From positions 1 through 39,277 of the forward strand of contig CANPYX010000023.1 in assembly GCA_947588955.1 (NCBI GenBank): 39,277 nucleotides of DNA, written 5' to 3'. Below, in pieces: positions 24,682 through 31,355 of the stretch. The notes beneath the pieces were generated by a model. The model did no database searches. It was given only the letters and a program-made list of their open reading frames with translations, and was not told the origin of the DNA. Origin of the DNA: an uncultured Oscillospiraceae bacterium. GTDB lineage: Bacteria; Bacillota; Clostridia; Oscillospirales; Oscillospiraceae. How positions within the stretch are numbered: the stretch's first letter is position 1; each line of letters starts with the position of its first letter. Made by a program: the position numbers and the translations under genes.

Positions 24682-26184
24682 ATGAAAAAATACCTTCTCG
24701 CCCTGGACCAGGGAACAACCAGCTCCCGCGCCATACTCTTTGACACCGACCAGAACATCGCCGGTGTCGCCCAGCGTGAGTTCACCCAGTATTTCCCCCA
24801 AAACGGCTGGGTGGAGCACGACCCCATGGAGATATGGGACTCCCAGCGCGCCGTGATGGAGACGGTCCTGCGGGAAAGCGAGGTCTCCCCCGCCGACGTG
24901 CTGGCGATAGGCATAACCAACCAGCGCGAGACCACCATCCTCTGGGACAAAAGCACCGGCAAGCCGGTATTCAACGCCATCGTCTGGCAGTGCCGCAGGA
25001 CGGCGGACATAGTTGAAAAGCTGGAGCGCGACGGCCTCACGGAGCACATCAAAGCCGTCACCGGCCTTGTGCCCGACGCCTATTTCTCCGGCACAAAGAT
25101 AAAATGGATACTCGACAACGTCCCCGGCGCGCGGGAGAGGGCACAGCGCGGCGAGATACTTTTCGGCACGGTGGACACCTGGCTTTTGTGGAACCTGACA
25201 GGCGGCAAGGTCCACGCCACGGACCTCACCAACGCCGCCCGCACCATGCTCTTCGACATCCACAGGCTGTGCTGGGACGACACCCTCCTCAGCGCCCTTG
25301 ACATCCCCCGCGCCATCCTCCCAGAGGTGCGCCTGAGCAGTGAGATATACGGCTACGCCGACATCGGCGGCACGTCCGTGCCCGTCGCGGGCATGGCCGG
25401 CGACCAGCAGGCGGCGCTTTTCGGTCAGAGCTGCTTCGACGCCGGGGACGCCAAAAACACCTACGGCACCGGCTGCTTCCTCCTGATGAACACCGGCACG
25501 GAGCCCTTTGTCAGCCGCAACGGGCTTGTTACCACCGTCGCCGCCGGTCTCCCCGGAAAGGTCACCTACGCCCTGGAGGGCAGCGTATTCGTGGGCGGCG
25601 CCGTGATACAGTGGCTCCGGGACGAGCTGCGCATACTCACCGAGGCGCGGGAGGCGGAGACGATGGCAATGTCCGTCCCCGACAACGGCGGCGTGTACCT
25701 GGTCCCCGCCTTCACCGGCTTTGGCGCGCCCCGCTGGGACATGTACGCCCGCGGCGCCATCGTCGGCCTCACCCGCGCCACAACAAGGGAGCACATCGTC
25801 CGCGCGGCGCAGGAGTCCATCGCCTACCAGGTGGCGGAGCTCACCCGCAGCATGGAGGCGGACACCGGCATGACCCTGGACTCCCTCCGCGCCGACGGCG
25901 GAGCCAGCCGCGACCGCTTCCTCATGCAGTTCCAGGCGGACATCATCAACAAATCCGTCCGCCGCCCCGTGATCCGCGAGACAACCGCCCTGGGCGCGGC
26001 GTACCTCGCCGGGCTCGCCGTAGGCGTTTGGAACAGCACCGAGGAGCTCAAATCCCTCTGGCGCGTGGATGCGGAATTTAGCCCCTCCATGTCCGATACC
26101 GAGAGGTCCCGCCTCCTCTCCGAGTGGGACCGTGCCGTGGGCAGGAGCCTGGGCTGGGCCCTCCCCGACCCCGGCGGAAAATAA
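24682..26184 (+). CDS. glpK: Glycerol kinase
   Basis: GlpK phosphorylates glycerol to glycerol 3-phosphate with ATP. I place the start at ATG 24682 ([20 protein letters not shown]), 7 bases after the second copy of a duplicated GGAGGT; the ATG at 24667 lies within that repeat. The 500 residues are full length for the FGGY family. The N-terminal ATP-phosphate loop DQGTTSSRA, the [20 protein letters not shown] substrate region, [14 protein letters not shown] and [17 protein letters not shown] are visible. The phosphotransferase-dependent histidine loop common in Firmicutes GlpK is not obvious. No glpF, glpD or glpO is adjacent, so it appears to be a single-gene unit. Confidence 0.95.
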   Translation: MKKYLLALDQGTTSSRAILFDTDQNIAGVAQREFTQYFPQNGWVEHDPMEIWDSQRAVMETVLRESEVSPADVLAIGITNQRETTILWDKSTGKPVFNAIVWQCRRTADIVEKLERDGLTEHIKAVTGLVPDAYFSGTKIKWILDNVPGARERAQRGEILFGTVDTWLLWNLTGGKVHATDLTNAARTMLFDIHRLCWDDTLLSALDIPRAILPEVRLSSEIYGYADIGGTSVPVAGMAGDQQAALFGQSCFDAGDAKNTYGTGCFLLMNTGTEPFVSRNGLVTTVAAGLPGKVTYALEGSVFVGGAVIQWLRDELRILTEAREAETMAMSVPDNGGVYLVPAFTGFGAPRWDMYARGAIVGLTRATTREHIVRAAQESIAYQVAELTRSMEADTGMTLDSLRADGGASRDRFLMQFQADIINKSVRRPVIRETTALGAAYLAGLAVGVWNSTEELKSLWRVDAEFSPSMSDTERSRLLSEWDRAVGRSLGWALPDPGGK

Positions 26185-26209
26185 AATTGCCCTTTTTCAA
26201 TATTTTTTC

Positions 26210-26238
26210 TTGACACGCCGTACTTTTTGTGTTATTAT
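26210..26238 (+). promoter_or_regulatory. Sigma-A promoter of rplJ-rplL
   Basis: A perfect TTGACA (26210-26215) and TATTAT (26233-26238) are separated by 17 bp, 26 bases after the glpK stop. Transcription would start near 26245. Confidence 0.85.
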
Positions 26239-26244
26239 GCCCTA

Positions 26245-26345
26245 GCGTTCCAAAGACAGCAGGTGGCGAAGAGCCGTAAATCCTGCCGAGGGCAGCAAGA
26301 AAATTGCTATTCCATGCCCCGATGCTTTGCGCGTCGGGGCATTTT
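26245..26345 (+). ncRNA. Ribosomal protein L10 leader (autoregulatory mRNA structure)
   Basis: The rplJ 5' leader contains AAGACAGCAGGTGGC and GTAAATCCTGCCGAGG, the pairing elements of the known L10 leader in Firmicutes. There the L10(L12)4 complex binds and represses its own mRNA. The helix AGCAGG/CCTGCC is visible. It is followed by a GC-rich hairpin, ATGCCCCGA (26314-26322) with TCGGGGCAT (26334-26342) and a TTTT run. That hairpin resembles an intrinsic terminator and suggests control by premature termination as well as by translation. Confidence 0.85.
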
Positions 26346-26384
26346 CTGTGGACGCCATCAAAAACCACGGAGGTGAAAACAAAA

Positions 26385-26915
26385 ATGCCCAATGCAAAGG
26401 TCCTGAGCGAGAAGCAGGCAGTAGTTGCCGAGCTCAAGGAAAAGCTCAAGGGAGCCGCCGCCGGCGTGCTGGTTGACTACTCCGGTATCACCGTGGCTGA
26501 CGACACCGCCCTCCGCCGCAAGATGCGCGAGGAGAAGGTGGACTACGCCGTAGTCAAGAACACCCTGGTCCGCTTCGCCATTGACGACGCCGGATACGCC
26601 GAGCTTGACCCCCTGCTCCACGGCACGACTTCCCTGGCCATCTCCCACGATGACGCCCTGGCGCCCGCCAGAGTCGTCTCCGAGTTTGCCGAGAAGCTCC
26701 AAAACTGCTTTGAGATCAAGGGCGGCTTCATGGACGGCAAGGTCATATCCGTCGATGAGATAAAGGCCCTTGCCAAGATCCCCCCGCTGCCTGTTCTGCG
26801 CGCACAGGTCCTCGGCACCATGCTGGCCCCCATTTCAAGCCTTGCCTGCGTGCTGAAGGCCATCGCCGAGAAGAACGGCGCCCCCGCCGAGCCCGAAGCG
26901 GCTCCCGCGGAGTAA
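26385..26915 (+). CDS. rplJ: 50S ribosomal protein L10
   Basis: L10 anchors the L7/L12 stalk on the large ribosomal subunit. I choose ATG 26385 with GGAGGTG at 26369-26375; upstream in-frame codons fall in the leader. The 176 residues start MPNAKVLSEKQAVVAELKEK and show GVLVDYSGITVADDTALRRKMRE and YAVVKNTLVRFAI, typical of L10. The C-terminal helices that bind L7/L12 dimers follow, ending in an Ala/Pro/Glu-rich tail. rplL follows after 53 bases. rplK-rplA is not upstream and rpoB is not downstream, so the usual ribosomal-RNA polymerase cluster is split here. Confidence 0.95.
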   Translation: MPNAKVLSEKQAVVAELKEKLKGAAAGVLVDYSGITVADDTALRRKMREEKVDYAVVKNTLVRFAIDDAGYAELDPLLHGTTSLAISHDDALAPARVVSEFAEKLQNCFEIKGGFMDGKVISVDEIKALAKIPPLPVLRAQVLGTMLAPISSLACVLKAIAEKNGAPAEPEAAPAE

Positions 26916-26968
26916 TCAACCGCAATCTGCAACATCCTTAAAAAATACTTACAGGAGGAAAATTTAAA

Positions 26969-27349
26969 ATGGCTGCTGAAAAAATCGCTGCCCTGATCGA
27001 AGAGGTCAAGGCTCTTACCGTTCTCGAGCTCTCCGAGCTCGTACATGCCCTTGAGGAGGAGTTCGGCGTTTCCGCCGCTGCCATGGCCGCTCCCGCCGCC
27101 GGCGCCGCCGCCGCTGCTCCCGCCGCCGAGGAGAAGACCGAGTTTGACGTCGTTCTCGCCGGCTTTGACGCCGCCGCCAAGATCAAGGTCATCAAGGCCG
27201 TCCGTGAGATCACCAACCAGGGCCTCGCCGAGGCGAAGGCCACCGTCGAGGGCGCTCCCAAGACCATCAAGGAAGCCTGCTCCAAGGACGAGGCTGAAGA
27301 GCTCAAGAAGAAGCTTGAGGAAGCCGGCGGTAAGGTAGAGCTGAAGTAA
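26969..27349 (+). CDS. rplL: 50S ribosomal protein L7/L12
   Basis: L7/L12 forms the flexible stalk that recruits translation factors. The 126 residues have the N-terminal dimerisation helices (about 1-35: [20 protein letters not shown]), an Ala-rich hinge (about 36-55) and the conserved C-terminal domain with [40 protein letters not shown] and the ending [14 protein letters not shown] at 26954-26959 supports the start. Element B starts 5 bases beyond the stop. Confidence 0.97.
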   Translation: MAAEKIAALIEEVKALTVLELSELVHALEEEFGVSAAAMAAPAAGAAAAAPAAEEKTEFDVVLAGFDAAAKIKVIKAVREITNQGLAEAKATVEGAPKTIKEACSKDEAEELKKKLEEAGGKVELK

Positions 27350-27354
27350 CTGGC

Positions 27355-27526
27355 TTGAAAGGGCTTCGCCCTTTCAATGCCAACAGGATACGTGCGAAAA
27401 AGGATTCGGAAATGTCTGCGGACATTTCCGAATCCTTTTTCTGCTGTCGCGCTGCGCGCGCCGCCGGAGGCGGCACACTTGCGCGACAAGAGGTAATTTT
27501 TCCGACGTACATGCCGTCGGAAAAAT
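27355..27526 (+). repeat. Multi-hairpin element, copy B (behind rplL)
   Basis: The module order is the same as in copy A. h1 (27355-27377) has a perfect TTGAAAGGGC/GCCCTTTCAA stem. h2 (27396-27441) has 21 perfect pairs around TGCG. h3 (27445-27488) has outer arms TGTCGCGC/GCGCGACA, TGCGCG opposite CACACTT, and inner CCGCC-GGA-GGCGG. h4 (27496-27526) has 12 perfect pairs, ATTTTTCCGACG/CGTCGGAAAAAT, around TACATGC. Against copy A, the h2 stem differs by one fully compensated pair (T-A to G-C). The outer h3 stem is almost completely replaced but still perfectly paired. Confidence 0.87.
27396..27441. terminator. Bidirectional terminator-like hairpin h2 of element B
   Basis: A perfect 21-bp stem with TGCG loop is flanked by AAAAA and TTTTT. 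It sits between the convergent rplL and SLOG genes and offers a T-run after the stem on both strands. Confidence 0.65.
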
Positions 27527-27542
27527 ATTGGATTGGGGGATT

Positions 27543-28082
27543 TTATTCCTCGACCTTTATTCTGTCCACTATTTTTTTCTTTTCTTCAAATAAAATATCT
27601 TCATCATCCGTAAGCAGGGGCTTAACCGGGATTTCGCGTACCCACACGCCCTGTTTTTCGGCGTATTTCACCGTATAACAGGTCCCACCGCTGGGGCGGC
27701 CGTCGTAGGCGGCGAGGACGAGGGAGGAATTGTCCACCATGTATTTGTTGCGCCTGTAATAAACACCCTTGTCGTACCGGTCCGAGAGCACCCTGACCTC
27801 GTCGCAAAGCTTCAAAAGCCGCTGGAATTCCGGGTCCTTCGCCTTGAGCCGTCCCGCGTGGGATATGACCGCCACCAGCTTGATGTCCGGACGCCGCCTC
27901 CGCTCCGTCAGCACGACCTCGGCAAATATCTGGTCCGCACCCTCGGCAAGCCCTGTCATAAAACAGTTGTACCCATTGATCAATGCGTCCCCCACCTCAT
28001 CGAACAGAATTATCTCGATGTTATCCCATATCTCCTCCGGAAGATCCCGGTGTCCCGTAAAGCAACAGGTTTTTTCTCTCAT
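27543..28082 (-). CDS. SLOG-family (DUF1273/YpsA-like) protein
   Basis: The 179 residues begin MREKTCCFTGHRDLPEE; the CCFTGHR start is the mark of the DUF1273/YpsA group of the SLOG superfamily. These are Rossmann-like domains thought to bind nucleotides or nucleotide-derived ligands. A second glycine-rich site, MTGLAEGADQIFAEVVL, follows. The YRRNKYMVDNSSLVLAAYDG segment is also typical. No effector domain is fused. GGAGG precedes the ATG. A consensus promoter lies upstream, back to back with an XRE regulator gene, so the two may form a regulated pair. The function of this group is not well established; YpsA in Bacillus affects cell division and stress responses. Confidence 0.85.
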   Translation of the reverse strand: MREKTCCFTGHRDLPEEIWDNIEIILFDEVGDALINGYNCFMTGLAEGADQIFAEVVLTERRRRPDIKLVAVISHAGRLKAKDPEFQRLLKLCDEVRVLSDRYDKGVYYRRNKYMVDNSSLVLAAYDGRPSGGTCYTVKYAEKQGVWVREIPVKPLLTDDEDILFEEKKKIVDRIKVEE

Positions 28083-28128
28083 ATATCATACCTCCGGATT
28101 TATGCATTTATATAGAACGCACGAGTGC

Positions 28129-28157
28129 AGTATATCAGCACGTATATAATTTGTCAA
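28129..28157 (-). promoter_or_regulatory. Promoter of the SLOG gene
   Basis: On the minus strand TTGACA (28157-28152) and TATACT (28134-28129) are exactly 17 bp apart. Transcription would begin near 28122, about 40 bases before the ATG. Confidence 0.75.
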
Positions 28158-28175
28158 CATGAATGTATGCTGATA
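28133..28175. promoter_or_regulatory. Inverted repeat between SLOG and XRE genes, candidate operator
   Basis: TATCAGCA (28133-28140) and TGCTGATA (28168-28175) are perfect inverted copies 27 bases apart. The left arm touches the -10 box of the SLOG promoter. The right arm runs into a possible plus-strand -10 (TAGATA, 28174-28179), which lies 17 bp from TTGTCA (28151-28156). The neighbouring helix-turn-helix protein is the obvious candidate to bind here. Confidence 0.5.
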
Positions 28176-28216
28176 GATAGCGCAAACTTCTATTACGCAG
28201 AACATTGGAGGAAGAA

Positions 28217-28543
28217 ATGGAAAGCCGTTTATTGGGAGAACAAATCAGAACAGCGCGAAAACAGCGGGGAATGACCGCGGAGAAATTGGCTGAGGCATGT
28301 AATATCGACGCCGCTTATCTGCGCCAAATCGAGTGCGGCATGAAAACCCCCAGTCTTTCCACGTTTATCATCCTCTGCCGAGAGCTGCGCGTCTCGCCTG
28401 CGTTCCTTCTCTCCACCATCCTCCCGGAGCCGGAGTACGCCGAGCGCGACAACCTCCACGAGCTCTACCGCACCCTCACCCCCGAACAAAAGGACCTCCT
28501 AAAAACCCTCTTAACCACCATCTCCTCCCACCTAACCCCCTGA
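28217..28543 (+). CDS. XRE-family helix-turn-helix regulator
   Basis: The 108 residues have a Cro/C1-type helix-turn-helix at about 5-62 (LLGEQIRTARKQRGMTAEKL, then NIDAAYLRQIECGMKTPSLS and ILCRELRVSPAFLL). A short C-terminal helix of about 35 residues follows (LHELYRTLTPEQKDLLKTLL). I start it at ATG 28217 with GGAGG at 28207-28211; a TTG at 28205 lies before the ribosome site. It is divergent from the SLOG gene and shares a 134-base control region with an inverted repeat. It is probably an autoregulator and repressor of its neighbour; target genes elsewhere cannot be excluded. Confidence 0.88.
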   Translation: MESRLLGEQIRTARKQRGMTAEKLAEACNIDAAYLRQIECGMKTPSLSTFIILCRELRVSPAFLLSTILPEPEYAERDNLHELYRTLTPEQKDLLKTLLTTISSHLTP

Positions 28544-28770
28544 ACCCGCCCTATTTCCCGTTCCCCGTCGCAACCGCTACCGGTCGAGTTCTCCGGGGGT
28601 GTCTCCAGTAGGGGGGCCTCAGCCCCCCTAACTGGTCGTTTTTAAAAGGGGAGTCCAGAGGGGGAAAATCGAAATCCCCCTCTGGTCGCTTTTCTCTCCT
28701 TTGTTTCTTTCCTCTCTTTTGGCGAATCCAAAAGAGAGGAAAGAAAATCCCCCGCCCCATAAGGGCGGAC
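28544..28770. repeat. Array of hairpins in a gene-free region
   Basis: Several strong stems follow one another. At 28605-28635, CCAGT/ACTGG encloses GGGGGGC-CTCA-GCCCCCC. At 28655-28685, CCAGAGGGGGA/TCCCCCTCTGG is a perfect 11 bp. Both begin in TCCAG and end in CTGGTCG followed by a T-rich stretch, so they are paralogous terminator-like units in tandem. At 28704-28746, TTTCTTTCCTCTCTTTTGG pairs perfectly over 19 bp with its complement around CGAAT. At 28752-28768, CCGCCC/GGGCGG forms a small stem. Nothing here looks coding. Confidence 0.7.
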
Positions 28771-28777
28771 ACCTTAT

Positions 28778-28826
28778 AAAAAGCCCCGCGGCTTCGGAGC
28801 GATTGCTCCTGAGCCACGGGGTCTTT
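28778..28826 (-). terminator. Terminator downstream of rubrerythrin
   Basis: On the minus strand a long imperfect stem (AAAGACCCCG, GGCT and GGAGC blocks pairing with GCTCC, AGCC and CGGGGCTTT) is followed by TTTTTATAAGG. It lies about 115 bases beyond the rubrerythrin stop and would end that transcript. Confidence 0.65.
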
Positions 28827-28882
28827 AAATCTCACCGGCAAAATTTTGTTGAAAATGACGAAGTATTTTTAATTATTTTTGC

Positions 28883-28910
28883 TTGACATTTTCAAATTTT
28901 GTGGTATAAT
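28883..28910 (+). promoter_or_regulatory. Orphan extended -10 promoter pointing antisense into rubrerythrin
   Basis: A perfect TTGACA (28883-28888), a 16-bp spacer and a perfect TATAAT (28905-28910) preceded by TGG (extended -10) face the 3' end of the minus-strand rubrerythrin gene. No plus-strand gene follows within the next kilobase. Confidence 0.6.
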
Positions 28911-28940
28911 GCATCTATAAACGAAAGCAGTTTTACTTAA

Positions 28941-29477
28941 TCAATAGTTCTCCGCGTGGACCTCAAAAAAGCTTTGGGGATGATTGCAGGTGGGGCAGAT
29001 CTCCGGCGCCTTGGTGCCGATGACGATATGCCCGCAGTTGCGGCACTCCCACACCTTCACCTCGGACTTCTCAAAGACCTGAGCTGTCTCCACGTTCTTT
29101 AAAAGCGCGCGGTAGCGTTCCTCGTGATGGCGCTCGATCTCTGCCACAAGGCGGAAACGGGCGGCGAGCTCCGGGAAGCCCTCCTCCTCGGCGGTCTTGG
29201 CAAAGCCGGCGTACATGTCGGTCCACTCGTAATTTTCGCCGTTGGCGGCCTCGGCAAGGTTCTGGGCGGTGTTTCCGATGCCCTCCAGCTCCTTGAACCA
29301 GAGCTTAGCGTGCTCCTTCTCGTTGTCAGCGGTCTTCAAAAACAGCGCGCTTATCTGCTCATAGCCCTCCTTTTTCGCGACAGAGGCGAAATAGGTGTAC
29401 TTGTTGCGCGCCTGGGATTCCCCCGCGAATGCCGCCTGGAGGTTCTTCTCGGTCTGAGTGCCTGCGTATTTGCTCAT
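28941..29477 (-). CDS. rbr: Rubrerythrin
   Basis: Rubrerythrin reduces hydrogen peroxide in anaerobes using a di-iron centre and a rubredoxin-type iron. I start at ATG 29477 with AAAGGAG 8 bases upstream, giving 178 residues ([20 protein letters not shown]). The four-helix diiron domain spans about 1-135, with the ligand motifs [29 protein letters not shown] and [10 protein letters not shown]. The C-terminal rubredoxin-like domain has two CxxC pairs, CRNCGH and CPTCNH. It is a single gene with its own promoter. It supports an anaerobic lifestyle. Confidence 0.96.
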   Translation of the reverse strand: MSKYAGTQTEKNLQAAFAGESQARNKYTYFASVAKKEGYEQISALFLKTADNEKEHAKLWFKELEGIGNTAQNLAEAANGENYEWTDMYAGFAKTAEEEGFPELAARFRLVAEIERHHEERYRALLKNVETAQVFEKSEVKVWECRNCGHIVIGTKAPEICPTCNHPQSFFEVHAENY

Positions 29478-29523
29478 TTTGTTATCTCCTTTCAATTTCT
29501 TAATAAGAATGATTCCTGTTAAT

Positions 29524-29552
29524 ATAATACCTCATATCCCCCGCCCTGTCAA
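29524..29552 (-). promoter_or_regulatory. Sigma-A promoter of rubrerythrin
   Basis: On the minus strand TTGACA (29552-29547) and TATTAT (29529-29524) are 17 bp apart. The AT-rich leader just downstream contains the short palindrome GAATGATTC. PerR control would be expected for this gene, but no convincing PerR box is visible. Confidence 0.8.
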
Positions 29553-29565
29553 GCGGAAAATATCC

Positions 29566-30126
29566 TTATTCCCCCGTTGTGTGAACGGTCCTGTCGGTCT
29601 GGCTGAGTATGGCGGACACTCCGTCCACAATGCCCGTTATAATTAGTGCTATCGCCGTGAACACCCACAGGGTCTTGCGTATGCGAAATGGGCTTGAGAG
29701 CACCACAATGGCGACGATTATGGAGAGCACCGAGGCTATGGCGGAGGTCTGCCAGTTGCCGCGCCTGAGCCTTATCATGTCCACGGTCCACTGGAGCTTG
29801 ACTATGCCCGTGAGCAGCGCCGCTATGCCGTAAAGCACGGTTATAGGCATGAAGGAGCGGACTATCCAATCGCTCCTAAAGACTATGAACACGCCCAGCG
29901 CCAGCGCCACGAGCCCGCGCGTCAGCTGTTGGCTCAGCGCCGCCTCCTCAGGGTCGGCGGAGAAATAGCCTATGGCGGCCACCGCGCCCAGTATGCAGAA
30001 AAGTATGCCCACGGCGGTGACAATGATCTTGGTGAAGCCCTCCGGGTCGATGAACAAAACCACGCCCACCGCTATCTCGCAGGCGCACATCAGGAGCTTC
30101 CCGCCCATCCTCTTGAATTTTTCCAT
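29566..30126 (-). CDS. DUF308 (HdeD-like) membrane protein
   Basis: The 186-residue protein has about six membrane segments (roughly 10-27, 33-54, 70-86, 91-109, 126-146, 150-170) in two similar halves. This is the DUF308 arrangement named after Escherichia coli HdeD, a protein linked to acid resistance. The start at ATG 30126 follows AAGGAGG by 5 bases; longer frames add a non-conserved N-terminus. The charged C-terminus is short (SQTDRTVHTTGE). It has its own promoter, divergent from the next gene. The biochemical function of the family is unknown. Confidence 0.82.
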   Translation of the reverse strand: MEKFKRMGGKLLMCACEIAVGVVLFIDPEGFTKIIVTAVGILFCILGAVAAIGYFSADPEEAALSQQLTRGLVALALGVFIVFRSDWIVRSFMPITVLYGIAALLTGIVKLQWTVDMIRLRRGNWQTSAIASVLSIIVAIVVLSSPFRIRKTLWVFTAIALIITGIVDGVSAILSQTDRTVHTTGE

Positions 30127-30181
30127 GATGTCCTCCTTATGTATTGTTTTTTGCCGTTTCACGGGAAATTACGGTATTTCC

Positions 30182-30247
30182 ATAATACACCGTTTTTTTG
30201 AAAAACACAAGGGGTACATTGACAAACAGGCGCCGGCGATGTATTAT
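30182..30247. promoter_or_regulatory. Back-to-back promoters between the DUF308 gene and the 30300 gene
   Basis: Minus strand: TTGTGT (30210-30205) and TATTAT (30187-30182), 17 bp apart, drive the DUF308 gene. Plus strand: a perfect TTGACA (30219-30224) and TATTAT (30242-30247), 17 bp apart, drive the 30300 gene. The two -35 boxes are only 8 bases apart, so one regulator or polymerase competition could affect both. Confidence 0.75.
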
Positions 30248-30299
30248 TTTACCGAAGCGAACCGCGTCAAACATCATTTATTTTTTGGGGGGAATAAAA

Positions 30300-31352
30300 A
30301 TGACCAAGGAAGAATATAAGGAGATGTGCCGGTCCCACTCTCTGACAATAATCTCCGACACAAAGGCCGTGTGCTCCGAGAGGGGCTATCAGTCCGTGGT
30401 GCAGTACGCCGGCAAAAAAACCGTATCCCTGAGCCTCCCCACCGGGAAGGACGACGATAAGACCTACAAAAACGAGCTCAAGGCAAAGCTCAAAGAGAAC
30501 TTCGGCAAAAACGCCAGCGCCGCCTGGGGCGACGGGTACGTCACCATTTTCCTGGACTCAAAGAAAATACCCGACATATACTGCCAGGGCGTGATTCCGG
30601 CTCTTGACACCCTCAAGGGCATCGGCTTCACCGTCCCCGACAGGTGCTCCGTGTGCGGCGGCTCCGGCTGCGACGTGGCAATTCCACGGGGCGCGGCATA
30701 CGCCCCCGTCCACAGGTCGTGCCTTGAAAAGGGCGTGACCGGCGCGCAGGAGAAGGCGGACAAAAACATAGAGCAGGGAAGCTACCTTTTGGGCGCGCTG
30801 GGAGCTCTTCTGGGCGCCATTGTGGGAATTATCCCCTCCATGCTCACCATCATCGCCGCGGAGAGGATCTACGTCTATCTCTTTGCCGTCATCCCCATAT
30901 GCAGCTACTTCGGCTACAAGCTCCTGCGCGGGAAGATGACAAAGGTTGCGCTGGTGTTCACCATCGTCTTTTCTATCCTGGGCGTATACCTCCTGAACTT
31001 CATCGTCAACCTCTACTACATAGCCGACTACTACGAAATAGGCGTGGGAACCGCCCTGGGGCTCCTGCCTTACATGATAGCGGACCCGGAGATGTGGCTG
31101 GAGATAACCAAGACAAGCGACTTCCTCCTGTGCCTGGTCTTTGTGGCGCTGGGCTTCTTCCTCACCTGGGGCAGGATCTCCCGCACCGCCAAATCCGACG
31201 TGAAGGACGCATCGGAGCTTTTGGGCTCCGCCATTCCCTATTCGTTCGGAACCACTCAAAGCTTTGCCTATGACCCCGCCGACTATATCCCCGACGCCCC
31301 CGCCGGGGACGGTGACGGCGAGGAGGCTTCAAATAATTCTCCGGAGGAATGA
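30300..31352 (+). CDS. Unknown membrane protein with a cysteine-rich (zinc-type) motif
   Basis: I do not recognise this 350-residue protein. Residues 1-110 are soluble and mixed alpha/beta. Residues 116-141 carry Cys116, Cys119, Cys124, His138 and Cys141 (DRCSVCGGSGC ... HRSC), which could bind zinc. Residues 160-291 hold four hydrophobic segments (about 160-180, 188-209, 215-240, 274-291). The C-terminal 50 residues are acidic and proline-rich. The start is ATG 30300, after a GGGG-rich site and a consensus promoter. The exchanger gene follows 3 bases after its stop, with its ribosome site inside this gene, so the two are co-translated. Confidence 0.75.
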   Translation: MTKEEYKEMCRSHSLTIISDTKAVCSERGYQSVVQYAGKKTVSLSLPTGKDDDKTYKNELKAKLKENFGKNASAAWGDGYVTIFLDSKKIPDIYCQGVIPALDTLKGIGFTVPDRCSVCGGSGCDVAIPRGAAYAPVHRSCLEKGVTGAQEKADKNIEQGSYLLGALGALLGAIVGIIPSMLTIIAAERIYVYLFAVIPICSYFGYKLLRGKMTKVALVFTIVFSILGVYLLNFIVNLYYIADYYEIGVGTALGLLPYMIADPEMWLEITKTSDFLLCLVFVALGFFLTWGRISRTAKSDVKDASELLGSAIPYSFGTTQSFAYDPADYIPDAPAGDGDGEEASNNSPEE

Positions 31353-31355
31353 AAA

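Noticed and set aside
28544-28826. CRISPR array or riboswitch in the hairpin-rich spacer
   Set aside because: The hairpins differ from one another and are not regularly spaced direct repeats; no known riboswitch core is recognisable and no gene follows in a suitable orientation.
29500-29530. PerR or Fur operator in the rubrerythrin leader
   Set aside because: Only the short palindrome GAATGATTC is visible; it does not match the PerR consensus well enough to call.
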